DNA of 64,000 bases from NCBI GenBank assembly GCA_019635695.1, contig JAHBYZ010000010.1, positions 53,307 through 117,306 of the forward strand, written 5' to 3'. Below, piece after piece: positions 36,395 to 45,258 of this stretch. The translations under genes and the position numbers were made by a program. The notes under the pieces were generated by a model. That model did not search any database, had not been told where the DNA came from, and was given only the letters and a program-made list of their open reading frames with translations. Numbering within the stretch: the stretch's first letter is position 1; every line of letters begins with the position of its first letter. This DNA comes from Rhizobiaceae bacterium. Its GTDB lineage: Bacteria > Pseudomonadota > Alphaproteobacteria > Rhizobiales > Rhizobiaceae.

Positions 36395-36994
36395 GTGGCC
36401 GCCGAAGCATTGATCGTCATCGACGTTCAGAACGACTTTTGCCCCGGCGGTGCGCTGGCGGTGGCGGACGGCGACGCGGTGGTGCCCGTGGTCAACCGGC
36501 TGATCGAACGTTTCGAGCATGTGGTGCTGACGCAGGACTGGCACCCGGCCGGCCATTCGAGCTTCGCGTCGAGCCATCCCGGCAAGCAGCCGTTCTCGAC
36601 CACCACCATGCCCTATGGCGAGCAGACGTTATGGCCGGACCACTGCATCCAGGGAACGCGGGGCGCGCAGTTCCATCCGGGCCTCGTGTGGACCAAGGCG
36701 GAACTGGTGGTGCGCAAGGGATTTCGTCCGCCGATCGACAGCTATTCGGCCTTCTTCGAGAACGACCGCGCGACGCCGACCGGGCTTGGCGGCTACCTGA
36801 AGGAGCGCGGCATCGTAAAGGTGACGCTGGCCGGACTGGCGACGGATTTCTGCGTCGGCTTCTCGGCGCTCGACGCGCGCAAGCTGGGTTTCGACGCCAC
36901 CGTGGTCATGGAAGGCTGCCGCGCCATCGACCTCGGCGGCTCGCTGGCGGCGATGCGGAAGCAGTGGGGGGAGGCGGGGGTGAAGGTTATCTGA
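36395..36994 (+). CDS. pncA: Nicotinamidase
   Basis: An enzyme of 199 residues that hydrolyses nicotinamide to nicotinate. The catalytic triad is visible: Asp10 in VIDVQNDF, Lys108 in VVRKGF and Cys153 in ATDFCVGF. Metal ligands come from DWHPAGH (D48, H50, H54) and H83 in WPDHC. The AAGGAG box abuts an ATG at 36389 with zero spacing but sits 6 bases before the GTG at 36395, so I prefer the GTG. It is divergent from the Mo-hydroxylase operon, which could consume its product, and otherwise would serve NAD salvage. Confidence 0.93.
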   Translation: MAAEALIVIDVQNDFCPGGALAVADGDAVVPVVNRLIERFEHVVLTQDWHPAGHSSFASSHPGKQPFSTTTMPYGEQTLWPDHCIQGTRGAQFHPGLVWTKAELVVRKGFRPPIDSYSAFFENDRATPTGLGGYLKERGIVKVTLAGLATDFCVGFSALDARKLGFDATVVMEGCRAIDLGGSLAAMRKQWGEAGVKVI

Positions 36995-36997
36995 CCT

Positions 36998-37999
36998 TTA
37001 GGCCGCCTTCGCCATCTCCTCGCGCAGTTCCGCCAGCAGTGAATAGGACTGCTTCCGCTTCTCGTGGTCGAAGACCTGCGACGTCACGATCACCTCGTCC
37101 GCGCCGGTGCGCGCGATGAACGCCTCCAGCCCGCGCCGCGCCGTCTGCGGCGAGCCGACCACGGCTGCCGACAGCATGCTGTTCAGCATCGCCTTGGCGT
37201 AAGGATCGAGGACGGCTTCCACGTCTTCCACCGGCGGCGGCAGCTTTCCGGGCCGCCCGGTACGAATGCGCGCGAACGCCTGCTGCATGGAGGTGAACAG
37301 GTAGCGCGCCTCCTCGTCGGTGGGGGCGACGACCATGTTCAGCCCCATCATCAGATAGGGTTTTTCAAGCGTATCGGATGGCTGGAAGCGCTCGCGGTAG
37401 ATGGCGACTGCGTGGTCCATGTCGGCCGGCGCGAAATGCGAGGCGAAGGCGTAGGGCAGGCCGAGCATGGCGGCGAGCTGCGCGCCGTAGAGGCTGGAAC
37501 CGAGGATCCAGACCGGCACGTTCTGGTTCTCGCCGGGATAGGCGTGAACCCGCTGGCCTTCCTGCGCCGGGCCGAAATAGTTCATCAGCTCGACCACGTC
37601 GTTGGGGAAGCGGTCGACTTCGCCGGTCAGCGTGCGGCGCAGCGCCTGCGCGGTCAGCTGGTCTGTGCCCGGCGCGCGGCCGAGCCCGAGGTCGATTCGC
37701 CCGGGATGCAGCGCGTTGAGCGTGCCAAACTGCTCGGCGATCACCAGCGGTGCGTGGTTGGGCAGCATGATGCCGCCGGCGCCGACGCGGATGGTCCTGG
37801 TGCCGCCTGCGACATGGGCGATCACCACGGCGGTGGCAGCACTTGCGATGCCCGGCATGTTGTGATGCTCGGCCAGCCAGTAGCGGCGGTAGCCGAGCGC
37901 CTCGGCATGGCGGGCGAGGTCGAGCGAGTTGGCGAGCGACGCCGAGACGTCGCTGCCTTCGGTGACGGGGGAGAGGTCGAGGACTGAGAGCGGAATCAT
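36998..37999 (-). CDS. LLM-class flavin-dependent oxidoreductase (group 1)
   Basis: A 333-residue luciferase-like TIM-barrel protein. The N-terminus [21 protein letters not shown], then [38 protein letters not shown] and [12 protein letters not shown], are typical of 'luciferase family oxidoreductase, group 1'. It likely uses reduced FMN delivered by a separate reductase; the substrate is unknown. The start ATG at 37999 overlaps the preceding gene's stop by one base (TGATG), coupling the two. Its end is 3 bases from the convergent pncA stop. Confidence 0.9.
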   Translation of the reverse strand: MIPLSVLDLSPVTEGSDVSASLANSLDLARHAEALGYRRYWLAEHHNMPGIASAATAVVIAHVAGGTRTIRVGAGGIMLPNHAPLVIAEQFGTLNALHPGRIDLGLGRAPGTDQLTAQALRRTLTGEVDRFPNDVVELMNYFGPAQEGQRVHAYPGENQNVPVWILGSSLYGAQLAAMLGLPYAFASHFAPADMDHAVAIYRERFQPSDTLEKPYLMMGLNMVVAPTDEEARYLFTSMQQAFARIRTGRPGKLPPPVEDVEAVLDPYAKAMLNSMLSAAVVGSPQTARRGLEAFIARTGADEVIVTSQVFDHEKRKQSYSLLAELREEMAKAA

Positions 38000-39066
38000 C
38001 ACGCCAATATGGGCGTCGCTTCCGCCTTCGCCAACCGCTGCCCGACCGCCTTTCGCACCTGCGGCGCGACCTTCGTGCCGTAAAGCTCGATCGCCTTCAG
38101 CATCATGTCGTGCGGGATCACGCCGATCGCCTGCTGCAGCAGGAAGCGGGTGAAGCCGAAGACTTCGTGATTGGCGATGATCTTCTCGGCAACCTGGTTC
38201 GGCGAACCGGCAAACATGTGGCCCTCGGGCCGCATGCCGGCGTCGAACTGCGCGCGGCTGGGCGGCGAAAAGCCGCGCTCCTTGCCGATACGCGCCATGA
38301 CGTCGGACTCGGCGGCGTAGAAGGCGTCTATGCCATCCTTCGTCTCGCTGACGAAGCCGTGCACGTTGATCGAGGTCGGCAGCTTTGCCGGGTCGTGGCC
38401 GGCGCGGCTGACCTGCTCGCGGTAGAGCTTGAAGAAGGGCGCGAAGCGCGCCGGCTCGCCGCCGATGATGGCGAAGGCCATCGGCAGGCCGAGCATGCCG
38501 GCGCGTGCGGCGGACTGCGGCGTGCCGCCGACTGCGATCCAGACCGGCAGCTGGCGCTCGGGACGGGGGTAGACGCCGCGACCCGCGACACGCGCCGTGT
38601 GGTCGCTACCCGGCCAGTCGAGGATCTCGTTGTCGCGCACAGCGAGCAGCATCGCCAGCTTTTCGGCGAACAGCGCGTCGTAGTCGTTCAGATCGAGCCC
38701 GAACAGCGGGAAGGATTCGATGAAGGAGCCGCGGCCGGCCATGATCTCGGCGCGCCCACCCGACAAAAGGTCGAGCGTGGAGAACTGCTGGAAGACGCGG
38801 ATCGGATCGTCCGAGGAAAGCACGGTGACGGCGGTGGAAAGCTTGATGTTTTTCGTACGCGAAGCGGCGGCCGCCAGCACGACGGGCGGCGCGGAGACGG
38901 CGTAGTCCGGCCGATGGTGCTCGCCCAGCCCGAACACGTCGAGCCCGACCTGATCGGCGAGTTCGATCTCCTCGACGAGATTCTTCAGGCGTTCAGCCGG
39001 GCCGACCTTGCGGCCGGTGCGGGGATCGGTGCCGACGTCGCCGAAGGTGTAGAGGCCCAGTTCCAT
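37999..39066 (-). CDS. LLM-class flavin-dependent oxidoreductase
   Basis: A 355-residue bacterial-luciferase-like protein from a different subgroup than its neighbour. It starts [18 protein letters not shown] and shows [56 protein letters not shown], and [15 protein letters not shown]. It probably depends on FMNH2; no flavin reductase gene is close. It heads a two-gene operon. An AT-rich dyad (39105-39115) beside a TTGACA box lies 33-49 bases upstream and may be its operator. Confidence 0.9.
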   Translation of the reverse strand: MELGLYTFGDVGTDPRTGRKVGPAERLKNLVEEIELADQVGLDVFGLGEHHRPDYAVSAPPVVLAAAASRTKNIKLSTAVTVLSSDDPIRVFQQFSTLDLLSGGRAEIMAGRGSFIESFPLFGLDLNDYDALFAEKLAMLLAVRDNEILDWPGSDHTARVAGRGVYPRPERQLPVWIAVGGTPQSAARAGMLGLPMAFAIIGGEPARFAPFFKLYREQVSRAGHDPAKLPTSINVHGFVSETKDGIDAFYAAESDVMARIGKERGFSPPSRAQFDAGMRPEGHMFAGSPNQVAEKIIANHEVFGFTRFLLQQAIGVIPHDMMLKAIELYGTKVAPQVRKAVGQRLAKAEATPILA

Positions 39067-39098
39067 GGCGGTAGTCCCAGTTTCCGATGGTGTGTCAG

Positions 39099-39115
39099 TG
39101 TCAACTAGTAACTAG
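39099..39115 (-). promoter_or_regulatory. TTGACA box joined to a CTAGT-A-ACTAG dyad upstream of the LLM pair
   Basis: On the minus strand a perfect TTGACA (39104-39099) directly abuts an 11-base dyad CTAGT-T-ACTAG (39115-39105). On the plus strand the same bases form a direct repeat AACTAG-T-AACTAG. Such AT-rich symmetry stands out in this GC-rich DNA. No good -10 box is seen at 16-18 bases, so the start site is uncertain. Confidence 0.4.
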
Positions 39116-39157
39116 CGGCGCGGCGCGCCAGAGGTTACTTGCGGGATACCAACCGCC

Positions 39158-39640
39158 TCAGGCGCCAAGGACCATCGCCCAGTAGTTTCTGCCGTCGGCG
39201 CCGGGCGCGTAGCCGAGCCCGAAGCTCTCGAAGCGCGGGTCGAGCATGTTGCGCCGGTGTGGCGGCGAGTTCATCCAGATGTCGACCACACCGGCTATGT
39301 CGAAGCGGCCGTGGGCTAGATTTTCGGCGGCCGGCGTCGCGATGCCGCGCGCGCGGATGCGCGTCTCGAAATCGCGGCCGCGCAGCGCCGTGTGCTCCAT
39401 CTTGCCGCTGGCGGCCATGTAGCCGGCCTGCTCGATGGCCGCGGCCTCGAGCTTGCCGTCCGGCGCCAGCCGCGACAGTCCGTTGCGGCCGCGCGCCCGC
39501 GCCACTTCGTCGGCCGCGGCGCGAGAAGCGCCGTCGCCTTCGGCCAGCGACAGGTCGGCCGACTGGCAGCCGGCCAGAAAAAGCGCGACCGAGGAGCTTG
39601 CGCCGGCAAGCACAAGCCGCCGCGTGATTTGGAGATGCAT
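39158..39640 (-). CDS. CAP-domain (SCP-like) lipoprotein
   Basis: A 160-residue secreted protein. The N-terminus MHLQITRRLVLAGASSSVALFLAGC has a lipobox (LAGC, Cys25) and a twin-arginine pair before the hydrophobic core, so it could be a Tat-exported lipoprotein. The mature part is a CAP/CRISP domain: ARGRNGLSRLAPDGKLEAAAIEQAGYMAASGKMEHTA, then ENLAHG, WMNSPPHRRNMLDPRFESFGLGYA. The His and Glu residues of the CAP cavity (MEHT, AENLAHG, PPHRRN) are kept. Bacterial CAP proteins of this kind have no settled function. The ATG at 39640 follows GAGGG. Confidence 0.88.
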   Translation of the reverse strand: MHLQITRRLVLAGASSSVALFLAGCQSADLSLAEGDGASRAAADEVARARGRNGLSRLAPDGKLEAAAIEQAGYMAASGKMEHTALRGRDFETRIRARGIATPAAENLAHGRFDIAGVVDIWMNSPPHRRNMLDPRFESFGLGYAPGADGRNYWAMVLGA

Positions 39641-39743
39641 GTGTCCCTCTCCGCTGGCCCCGCCTCGCCAGCATTGCGCGACATGGTTACGGCTTGCTTT
39701 CCAAGCCGGCCGGCGCGGCCTAAATGGGGCGAAAGGACCACGA

Positions 39744-40442
39744 ATGCCGCACCTGACCACCATCGGCTTCGACGCCGACGACACGCTCTGGCAGAACGAG
39801 CAGTTCTTCCGCCTGTCGGAGAAGCGTTTCACCGAGTTGCTGGCCGGTTTCGCCGAGGCCGACCATCTCGGCCAGCGCCTTCTGGAGGCGGAGCGGCGCA
39901 ACCTTGCGCGCTACGGTTTCGGCATCAAGGGCTTTACCCTGTCGATGGTCGAGACGGCTATCGAAGTGACGGAAGGTCGCGTCCCGGCGGCGATCATCCA
40001 GCAGATCCTCCACGTCGGTCGCGAGATGCTCGTGCATCCGGTCGAGACGTTGCCCGGGGTGCGCGAGACGCTGGAGCAGCTTGCCGAGACCCACCGGCTG
40101 GTGATGATAACCAAGGGCGATCTGTTCGATCAGGAGCGCAAGGTCGCCGCCTCCGGCCTTGGAGAGCTGTTTTCGGCGGTCGAGATCGTCAGCGACAAGA
40201 AGCCCGACACCTACAGGCGCATCTTCGCCCGCCACGGCGACGGCGCCGAGCGCGCCATGATGGTCGGCAACTCGCTGAAATCCGACGTCGTGCCGGCTAT
40301 CGATGCGGGCGGCTGGGGCGTCTACGTGCCGCACGACCTGACATGGGTTCTGGAGCACGTCGAGGAACCGTCTGGCCAGCCGCGCTACCGCAGCGTCGAG
40401 ACGATCGTGGCGGTGCCCGCTATCGTTCGCGAAGTCGGCTGA
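39744..40442 (+). CDS. HAD-family hydrolase (YjjG-like)
   Basis: A 232-residue haloacid-dehalogenase-fold phosphatase. Motif I reads IGFDADDTLW with the nucleophile Asp near residue 9, motif II VMITKGD, and motif III/IV KPDTYRRIF with VGNSLKSDVVPA. A helical cap lies between residues 20 and 95. The start is the ATG at 39744 behind GAAAGGA. Overall style resembles nucleotide or small-phosphate hydrolases of the YjjG/PhnX-like branch; the substrate is unknown. Confidence 0.88.
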   Translation: MPHLTTIGFDADDTLWQNEQFFRLSEKRFTELLAGFAEADHLGQRLLEAERRNLARYGFGIKGFTLSMVETAIEVTEGRVPAAIIQQILHVGREMLVHPVETLPGVRETLEQLAETHRLVMITKGDLFDQERKVAASGLGELFSAVEIVSDKKPDTYRRIFARHGDGAERAMMVGNSLKSDVVPAIDAGGWGVYVPHDLTWVLEHVEEPSGQPRYRSVETIVAVPAIVREVG

Positions 40443-40547
40443 GCACGTCTGCTGCAAGTATTTTTTCAGGAAAGGTATAACTTCGGATATTGCCAGCAGC
40501 CGCCAATATGCGAGAATCCTGGCCTGCATCGATCCGGAGGGGAAACC

Positions 40548-41093
40548 GTGTCGCGCATCATCGGGGCTGCCGTCGCGCTGGCGGTTTTGTTGCTGCCCAT
40601 TCTGCCAGCAATGGCGACGGATGGGGCAACCGTGCTCACCGTTACAGGTGACATCGGCAATACCAACCGCGGCCCGTTCGAGGCCTTTCACGACGGCTTC
40701 CTGAACTATCACGGCAAGACGTTCGACAAGGCGTTCGAGTTCGACGAGGCGGCGCTCCAGGCGCTGCCGCAGGTAACGGTGAAGGCGGATGCGGAGCCGT
40801 GGAAGGCGGCGCTTGAAATGTCGGGGCCGGCCCTTTCGGACGTGCTTGCAGCGGCTGGCGCGAGCGGCAAGCCGATCACCGTTTTCGCGCTTGACGGTTA
40901 TGGCGCGGCGATGACGCCGGAGCAGATTGCGGCGCATCGCTGGGTTCTGGCCAGTCACGCCGGAGGCGAGGCGCTCGGCATCGGCGGCCGCGGACCGCTC
41001 TGGCTCGTCTACGACACCGGCACGGGCAAGGCGACGGCTCAGGAAGAGGGCGCCTGGGTCTGGTCGGTGTTTCACATACAGGTAGGCGAGTAG
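40548..41093 (+). CDS. Exported protein with a sulfite-oxidase-like fold but no cysteine
   Basis: A 181-residue periplasmic protein. The GTG start at 40548 has a strong GGAGGGG box; a signal peptide (ALAVLLLPILPAMA) is cut near residue 23. The rest resembles the oxidoreductase molybdopterin-binding fold (PF00174): LTVTGDIGNTN, LEMSGPALSDVLAAAGA, ITVFALDGYGAAMT, and GIGGRGPLWLVYD. It has no cysteine anywhere, so the Cys that ligates molybdenum in SUOX or MsrP is absent. Small proteins like this are common in rhizobia and may bind another ligand. Confidence 0.75.
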   Translation: MSRIIGAAVALAVLLLPILPAMATDGATVLTVTGDIGNTNRGPFEAFHDGFLNYHGKTFDKAFEFDEAALQALPQVTVKADAEPWKAALEMSGPALSDVLAAAGASGKPITVFALDGYGAAMTPEQIAAHRWVLASHAGGEALGIGGRGPLWLVYDTGTGKATAQEEGAWVWSVFHIQVGE

Positions 41094-41100
41094 CGCCGGA

Positions 41101-42348
41101 CTACTCGTCCTCGACCACGCGCAGCTTGAGTTTGCCCGTGCGCGAATCGGCGACGCGCGCTCGCGGCTCGTCGTCGCCAGGCAGCGCTTCGGTCGGCGTC
41201 TCGCCGAACTCCATCGCCTCGATGCGGGCGCCCTTCTTCACGATCTTGTCGGTCGAGGTGACGATCTGCTCGACGTCGCGGGTTGCCGCCAGGAAATGGT
41301 TCTGCAGCTTGCGCACGCGCTCGTCGAGGCGGCCGATATCCTCCATCAGCCGCATCACCTCGCCCTGGATCAGGTGCGCCTGCTCGCGCATGCGGGCGTC
41401 CTTGAGCACTGCCTGGATGACCTGCACGGACAGCATCAGCAGCGACGGCGAAACAATGACGATGCGCGCCTTGTAGGCGCGCTGCACCAGCGCCTCATGG
41501 TTCTCGTGGATCTCGGCAAAGATCGATTCCGACGGCACGAACATGAAAGCCGTGTCCTGCGTCTCGCCCCGAATGAGGTATTTTTCGGCGATGGCGCGGA
41601 TATGGACCTCGATGTCGCGGCGGAACGCCTGTGCCGCCTGCCGCACCGCGTCGGGGCCCAGGCCCGCATCGCCGGCCGCGCGCACGGCGTTCCATGCCTC
41701 AAGCGGGAACTTGGCGTCGATGACCAGCGCCGGCTGCCCGTTGGGCATGCGGATCAGGCAGTCCGGCCGCGAGCCGTTGGAAAGCGTCGCCTGGAACTCG
41801 TAGCCGCCATGCGGAAGCCCGTCGGCGACGATCGCCTCCATGCGGCTCTGTCCGAAGGCGCCGCGCGTCTGCTTGTTGGAGAGGATGTGCTGGAGCTGCA
41901 CCACCTGGCCCGCCAGCGACTGGATGTTGGTCTGCGCCGTGTCGATGACAGCGAGGCGCTCCTGCAGCTTCGCCAGATTGTCGTGCGTGGCCTTGGTCTG
42001 CTCGGTGATCGAATGGCCGAGCCGCGTCGACATGCCGTCGAGCCGCTCGCCGATAGCCTTGTTCAGCTCGGCCTGCCGCGACGAGAACACCTCCGCAAGC
42101 GTGCCAAGCCGCCCTTGCATCTCGGCCTGCGCCTTCGTGATATCGGCCATGCGGGCCTCGGCGATCCGAGCCTGCTCGGCGGCTTCCTCGGTCGCTTCGA
42201 CGCGCGCCCGGGCGGCCCGCGACAGCGCCACCACGAGCAGGATGACGAGCAGCAGAACCAGCGTCCCCGCGCCGATCAGCAGGTGGCCGAGCGTGATCGT
42301 GGTCGCGCCCAGCCGGGCGATCGGTTCGGAAAGCAGCGCAGCGTCCAT
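41101..42348 (-). CDS. rmuC: DNA recombination protein RmuC
   Basis: A 415-residue protein that limits DNA inversions in E. coli. One N-terminal membrane helix ([20 protein letters not shown], about residues 24-43) is followed by a long alanine/glutamate coiled-coil to about 150, then the nuclease-like RmuC core ([67 protein letters not shown]). Length and order are normal. It is divergent from def across 100 bases. Confidence 0.95.
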   Translation of the reverse strand: MDAALLSEPIARLGATTITLGHLLIGAGTLVLLLVILLVVALSRAARARVEATEEAAEQARIAEARMADITKAQAEMQGRLGTLAEVFSSRQAELNKAIGERLDGMSTRLGHSITEQTKATHDNLAKLQERLAVIDTAQTNIQSLAGQVVQLQHILSNKQTRGAFGQSRMEAIVADGLPHGGYEFQATLSNGSRPDCLIRMPNGQPALVIDAKFPLEAWNAVRAAGDAGLGPDAVRQAAQAFRRDIEVHIRAIAEKYLIRGETQDTAFMFVPSESIFAEIHENHEALVQRAYKARIVIVSPSLLMLSVQVIQAVLKDARMREQAHLIQGEVMRLMEDIGRLDERVRKLQNHFLAATRDVEQIVTSTDKIVKKGARIEAMEFGETPTEALPGDDEPRARVADSRTGKLKLRVVEDE

Positions 42349-42448
42349 CGACCAACCCTATTCGATTCGGATGGAACCCACCAAACAAAACATGAACGTT
42401 CCCGCACGTTCTGTTGACGCCCCCGTCGCCAGCCATTACCTCGTGCCC

Positions 42449-42988
42449 ATGGCCATTCGACCTCTCGTCATCCTTCCCGATCCTTTGCTGCGTCAGGCTT
42501 CCCGGCTGGTCGAGCGATTCGACGGCGAACTGAAGAAGCTCGCCGATGACATGCTGGCGACCATGTATGACGCGCCGGGAATAGGCCTGGCCGGCATCCA
42601 GATAGCAGTGCCGCAGCGCATCGTGGTCATCGACCTTGCCAAGGAAGGCGAGACGCCGGCGCCGCAGGTGTTCATCAATCCCGAGATCGTCGCCTCGGGC
42701 GATGAGGTGAACATCCATGAGGAGGGCTGTCTGTCGATCCCGGACTACTATGCCGAGGTCGAGCGGCCCAAGACGGTGACGGTGCGGTATCAGGACCTCG
42801 CGGGCAAGCCCCAGGTGATCGAGGCCGACGAACTGCTGGCGACCTGCCTGCAGCACGAGATCGACCATCTGAACGGCGTGCTGTTCATCGACCACATCTC
42901 CAAGCTCAAGCGCGACATGGTCGTGCGCAAGTTCAAGAAGCTGGCGCGCGAGCGCGAAGCGGAGAAGCCCACCCGCATGGTGGGGTGA
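42449..42988 (+). CDS. def: Peptide deformylase
   Basis: A 179-residue metallohydrolase that removes the formyl group from nascent proteins. The start is the ATG at 42449 ([16 protein letters not shown]). Motif I reads GIGLAGIQ with Gly in place of the usual second Ala, motif II EEGCLS gives Cys94, and motif III QHEIDH gives His136, Glu137 and His140. Iron is the usual metal. Its TGA overlaps the fmt ATG (TGATG), coupling deformylase with the formyltransferase. Confidence 0.96.
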   Translation: MAIRPLVILPDPLLRQASRLVERFDGELKKLADDMLATMYDAPGIGLAGIQIAVPQRIVVIDLAKEGETPAPQVFINPEIVASGDEVNIHEEGCLSIPDYYAEVERPKTVTVRYQDLAGKPQVIEADELLATCLQHEIDHLNGVLFIDHISKLKRDMVVRKFKKLAREREAEKPTRMVG

Positions 42989-43920
42989 TGCCGCTCCGCG
43001 TCATCTTCATGGGCACGCCCGACTTCGCCGCGGCGACGCTGCGGGCGGTGCACGAGGGCGGCCACGAGATCGCTGCCGTCTATTCGCAGCCGCCGCGGCC
43101 GGCTGGCCGGCGCGGGCTGGAACTGACGAAGTCGCCTGTCCATACGCTCGCGGAAGAACGCGGACTTGTCGTCCGCACGCCTCTCTCGCTGAAATCCGCC
43201 GAGGAACAGCAGGCGTTCCGCGATCTGAATGCGGATGTCGCGGTGGTCGTCGCCTACGGCCTGCTGCTGCCGCAGTCGATCCTCGACGGCACGCGGCTGG
43301 GCGCCTTTAATGGCCATGCCTCGCTGTTGCCACGCTGGCGCGGCGCCGCACCCATCCAGCGCGCGATAATGGCCGGCGACGCCGAGACAGGCATGATGGT
43401 GATGAAGATGGACGCCGGCCTCGATACCGGACCGGTGGCGCTGACGCATCGCGTGCCAATCGGTCCCGACCTGACCGCCGGCGAGTTGCACGATAAACTG
43501 ATGGCGGTCGGCGCGCAGTTGATGGTCGAGGCGTTGGCGAAGCTTGAAGCGGGCACGCTGGCGCTGACGCCGCAGCCGGCCGACGGCGCGACCTACGCGA
43601 AGAAGATCGCCAAGGAAGAGACGCGCATCGACTGGTCGCTGCCGGCAGGGACCGCCCACGACCGCATTCGCGGGCTTTCGCCGTTTCCCGGTGCGTGGTG
43701 CGAATTCGATGCTGGCGGCCGGCCCGAGCGGCTGAAGGTGCTGCGCACGACGCTGGCGCAAGGCAGCGCCGCACCCGGCGCGCTGCTGGACGATGCGCCG
43801 ACCGTCGCCTGCGGCGAAGGCGCGGTCAGGCTGGTCGAGGTGCAGCGGGCCGGCGGAAAACCTGTTTCGGGCAGGGATTTCATACGCGGATTGCAGTTTC
43901 GGCCCGGGCGGCTTTCCTGA
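42988..43920 (+). CDS. fmt: Methionyl-tRNA formyltransferase
   Basis: A 310-residue enzyme that formylates initiator Met-tRNA with 10-formyl-THF. The start is [15 protein letters not shown]. Active-site elements include [21 protein letters not shown] (Asn, His) and the downstream [12 protein letters not shown] (Asp). The C-terminal OB-like tRNA-binding domain runs from about residue 207 to [15 protein letters not shown]. It overlaps def at its start and truA at its end, each by TGATG. Confidence 0.97.
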   Translation: MPLRVIFMGTPDFAAATLRAVHEGGHEIAAVYSQPPRPAGRRGLELTKSPVHTLAEERGLVVRTPLSLKSAEEQQAFRDLNADVAVVVAYGLLLPQSILDGTRLGAFNGHASLLPRWRGAAPIQRAIMAGDAETGMMVMKMDAGLDTGPVALTHRVPIGPDLTAGELHDKLMAVGAQLMVEALAKLEAGTLALTPQPADGATYAKKIAKEETRIDWSLPAGTAHDRIRGLSPFPGAWCEFDAGGRPERLKVLRTTLAQGSAAPGALLDDAPTVACGEGAVRLVEVQRAGGKPVSGRDFIRGLQFRPGRLS

Positions 43921-44663
43921 TGCCGCGCTACCGCCTCGATGTCGAATATGACGGCACTGCCTATGCCGGCTGGCAGCGGCAGGCGGGCCAGCATTCCGTG
44001 CAGGCGGCGATCGAGCAGGCGATATCGGCGTTCAGCAGCGAGGGGGTCGGCATACGCGGCGCCGGCCGCACCGACGCCGGCGTGCACGCGACGGGGCAGG
44101 TGGCGCATGTCGATCTCGCCCGCGACTGGCCGGACGATACGGTTCGCGATGCGGTCAACGCGCATCTGGTCGCGGCGGGAGAGGCCGTTTCCATCACTGC
44201 GGCGGGGCGGGTGCCGGACGATTTCGATGCCCGCTTCTCCGCCACCGCGCGGCACTATCTCTATCGCATCCTCAACCGCCGCTCGCCGCCGGCGCTGGAA
44301 AAGGACCGGGTCTGGCATGTGCAGAAGCGGCTCGACGCAGATGCCATGCACGCGGCGGCGCAGGTGCTGGTGGGCAAGCACGACTTCACCACCTTCCGCT
44401 CGGTGCAATGCCAGGCGAAAAGTCCGGTGAAGACGCTGGACCGGTTCGAAGTGGCCAGTCACGGTGACCTGATCGAAGTCCGCGCCTCGGCGCGCTCCTT
44501 CCTGCATAACCAGGTGCGCTCGATGGTGGGCACGATCAAGCGCGTCGGCGAGGGGGCATGGACGCCGGCCGACGTGCGCACAGCGCTTGAGGCCGCTGAT
44601 CGCGCCGCGTGCGGCCCTGTCGCGCCGCCGCAGGGGCTCTACCTCGTCAAGGTCGATTACTGA
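43920..44663 (+). CDS. truA: tRNA pseudouridine(38-40) synthase
   Basis: A 247-residue pseudouridine synthase acting on the tRNA anticodon stem. [21 protein letters not shown] is the typical start, and the catalytic Asp is in [17 protein letters not shown] near residue 51. [17 protein letters not shown] and [14 protein letters not shown] complete the signature. The start codon overlaps the fmt stop by one base. def-fmt-truA is a conserved rhizobial translation-quality operon, facing dapE. Confidence 0.97.
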   Translation: MPRYRLDVEYDGTAYAGWQRQAGQHSVQAAIEQAISAFSSEGVGIRGAGRTDAGVHATGQVAHVDLARDWPDDTVRDAVNAHLVAAGEAVSITAAGRVPDDFDARFSATARHYLYRILNRRSPPALEKDRVWHVQKRLDADAMHAAAQVLVGKHDFTTFRSVQCQAKSPVKTLDRFEVASHGDLIEVRASARSFLHNQVRSMVGTIKRVGEGAWTPADVRTALEAADRAACGPVAPPQGLYLVKVDY

Positions 44664-44669
44664 CCCGGA

Positions 44670-45257
44670 CTACTGAAACGACAGCCCGAGCAGCGGCTGC
44701 AGCGTCAGGATAGTCACCAGCGATACCGCGAACACCCCCGCGAACACCGCCAAGGCGACGCCGACGCCCATGCCGATGGAGGCGCGCGTCAGCCGCCACG
44801 ACAGCACCAGCGTGGCGATGAAGACCAGCAGCCCCAGCGCATCCACTGCGCCAACCGCGCCCGGAAAGACGAGTTCGATCACCGACACCGGCACCATCAG
44901 CCAGATCAGGACCGCGGAGCCCCAGTTGCTGGCAACGACGTAGGGGATGTAGCGGTGGGCGATACCTGCCGGCCGCGCCGCGAGAGCCAGCAACACCAGC
45001 GGCAGCACCCAGGCGACGAAGTCGACGACGCCGAGCCGCAGCAGCACGCCGACGCGGCCGCCGAACTCGGCGCCGCCGAGCCGGTTGGCGACGCTGACCC
45101 AGCCGATGGCCAGCGCCGGCAGCGAGATGACCATCGCGAAGAACGAATTCCAGAACCCGTCGATCGAGAGGTCGAGGCGGTCGAGCCCGTCCTCACGCCC
45201 GAGCATCAGCCGCCATGCGCCTGACAGATACTGCTGAATCTCGGTGCCGGAAGGCAT
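44670..45257 (-). CDS. Polytopic membrane protein, 195 aa, downstream of dapE
   Basis: A 195-residue protein with about five membrane helices (FFAMVISLPALAIGWVSV, FVAWVLPLVLLALAA, AVLIWLMVPVSVIELVF, ALGLLVFIATLVLSW, VALAVFAGVFAVSLVTIL). An amphipathic N-terminus, PSGTEIQQYLSGAWRLMLG, precedes them. The layout recalls YIP1-type proteins found next to dapE in rhizobia, but the family call is tentative. It begins 1 base after the dapE stop, so the two are cotranscribed. Function is unknown. Confidence 0.75.
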   Translation of the reverse strand: MPSGTEIQQYLSGAWRLMLGREDGLDRLDLSIDGFWNSFFAMVISLPALAIGWVSVANRLGGAEFGGRVGVLLRLGVVDFVAWVLPLVLLALAARPAGIAHRYIPYVVASNWGSAVLIWLMVPVSVIELVFPGAVGAVDALGLLVFIATLVLSWRLTRASIGMGVGVALAVFAGVFAVSLVTILTLQPLLGLSFQ

Positions 45258-45258
45258 T

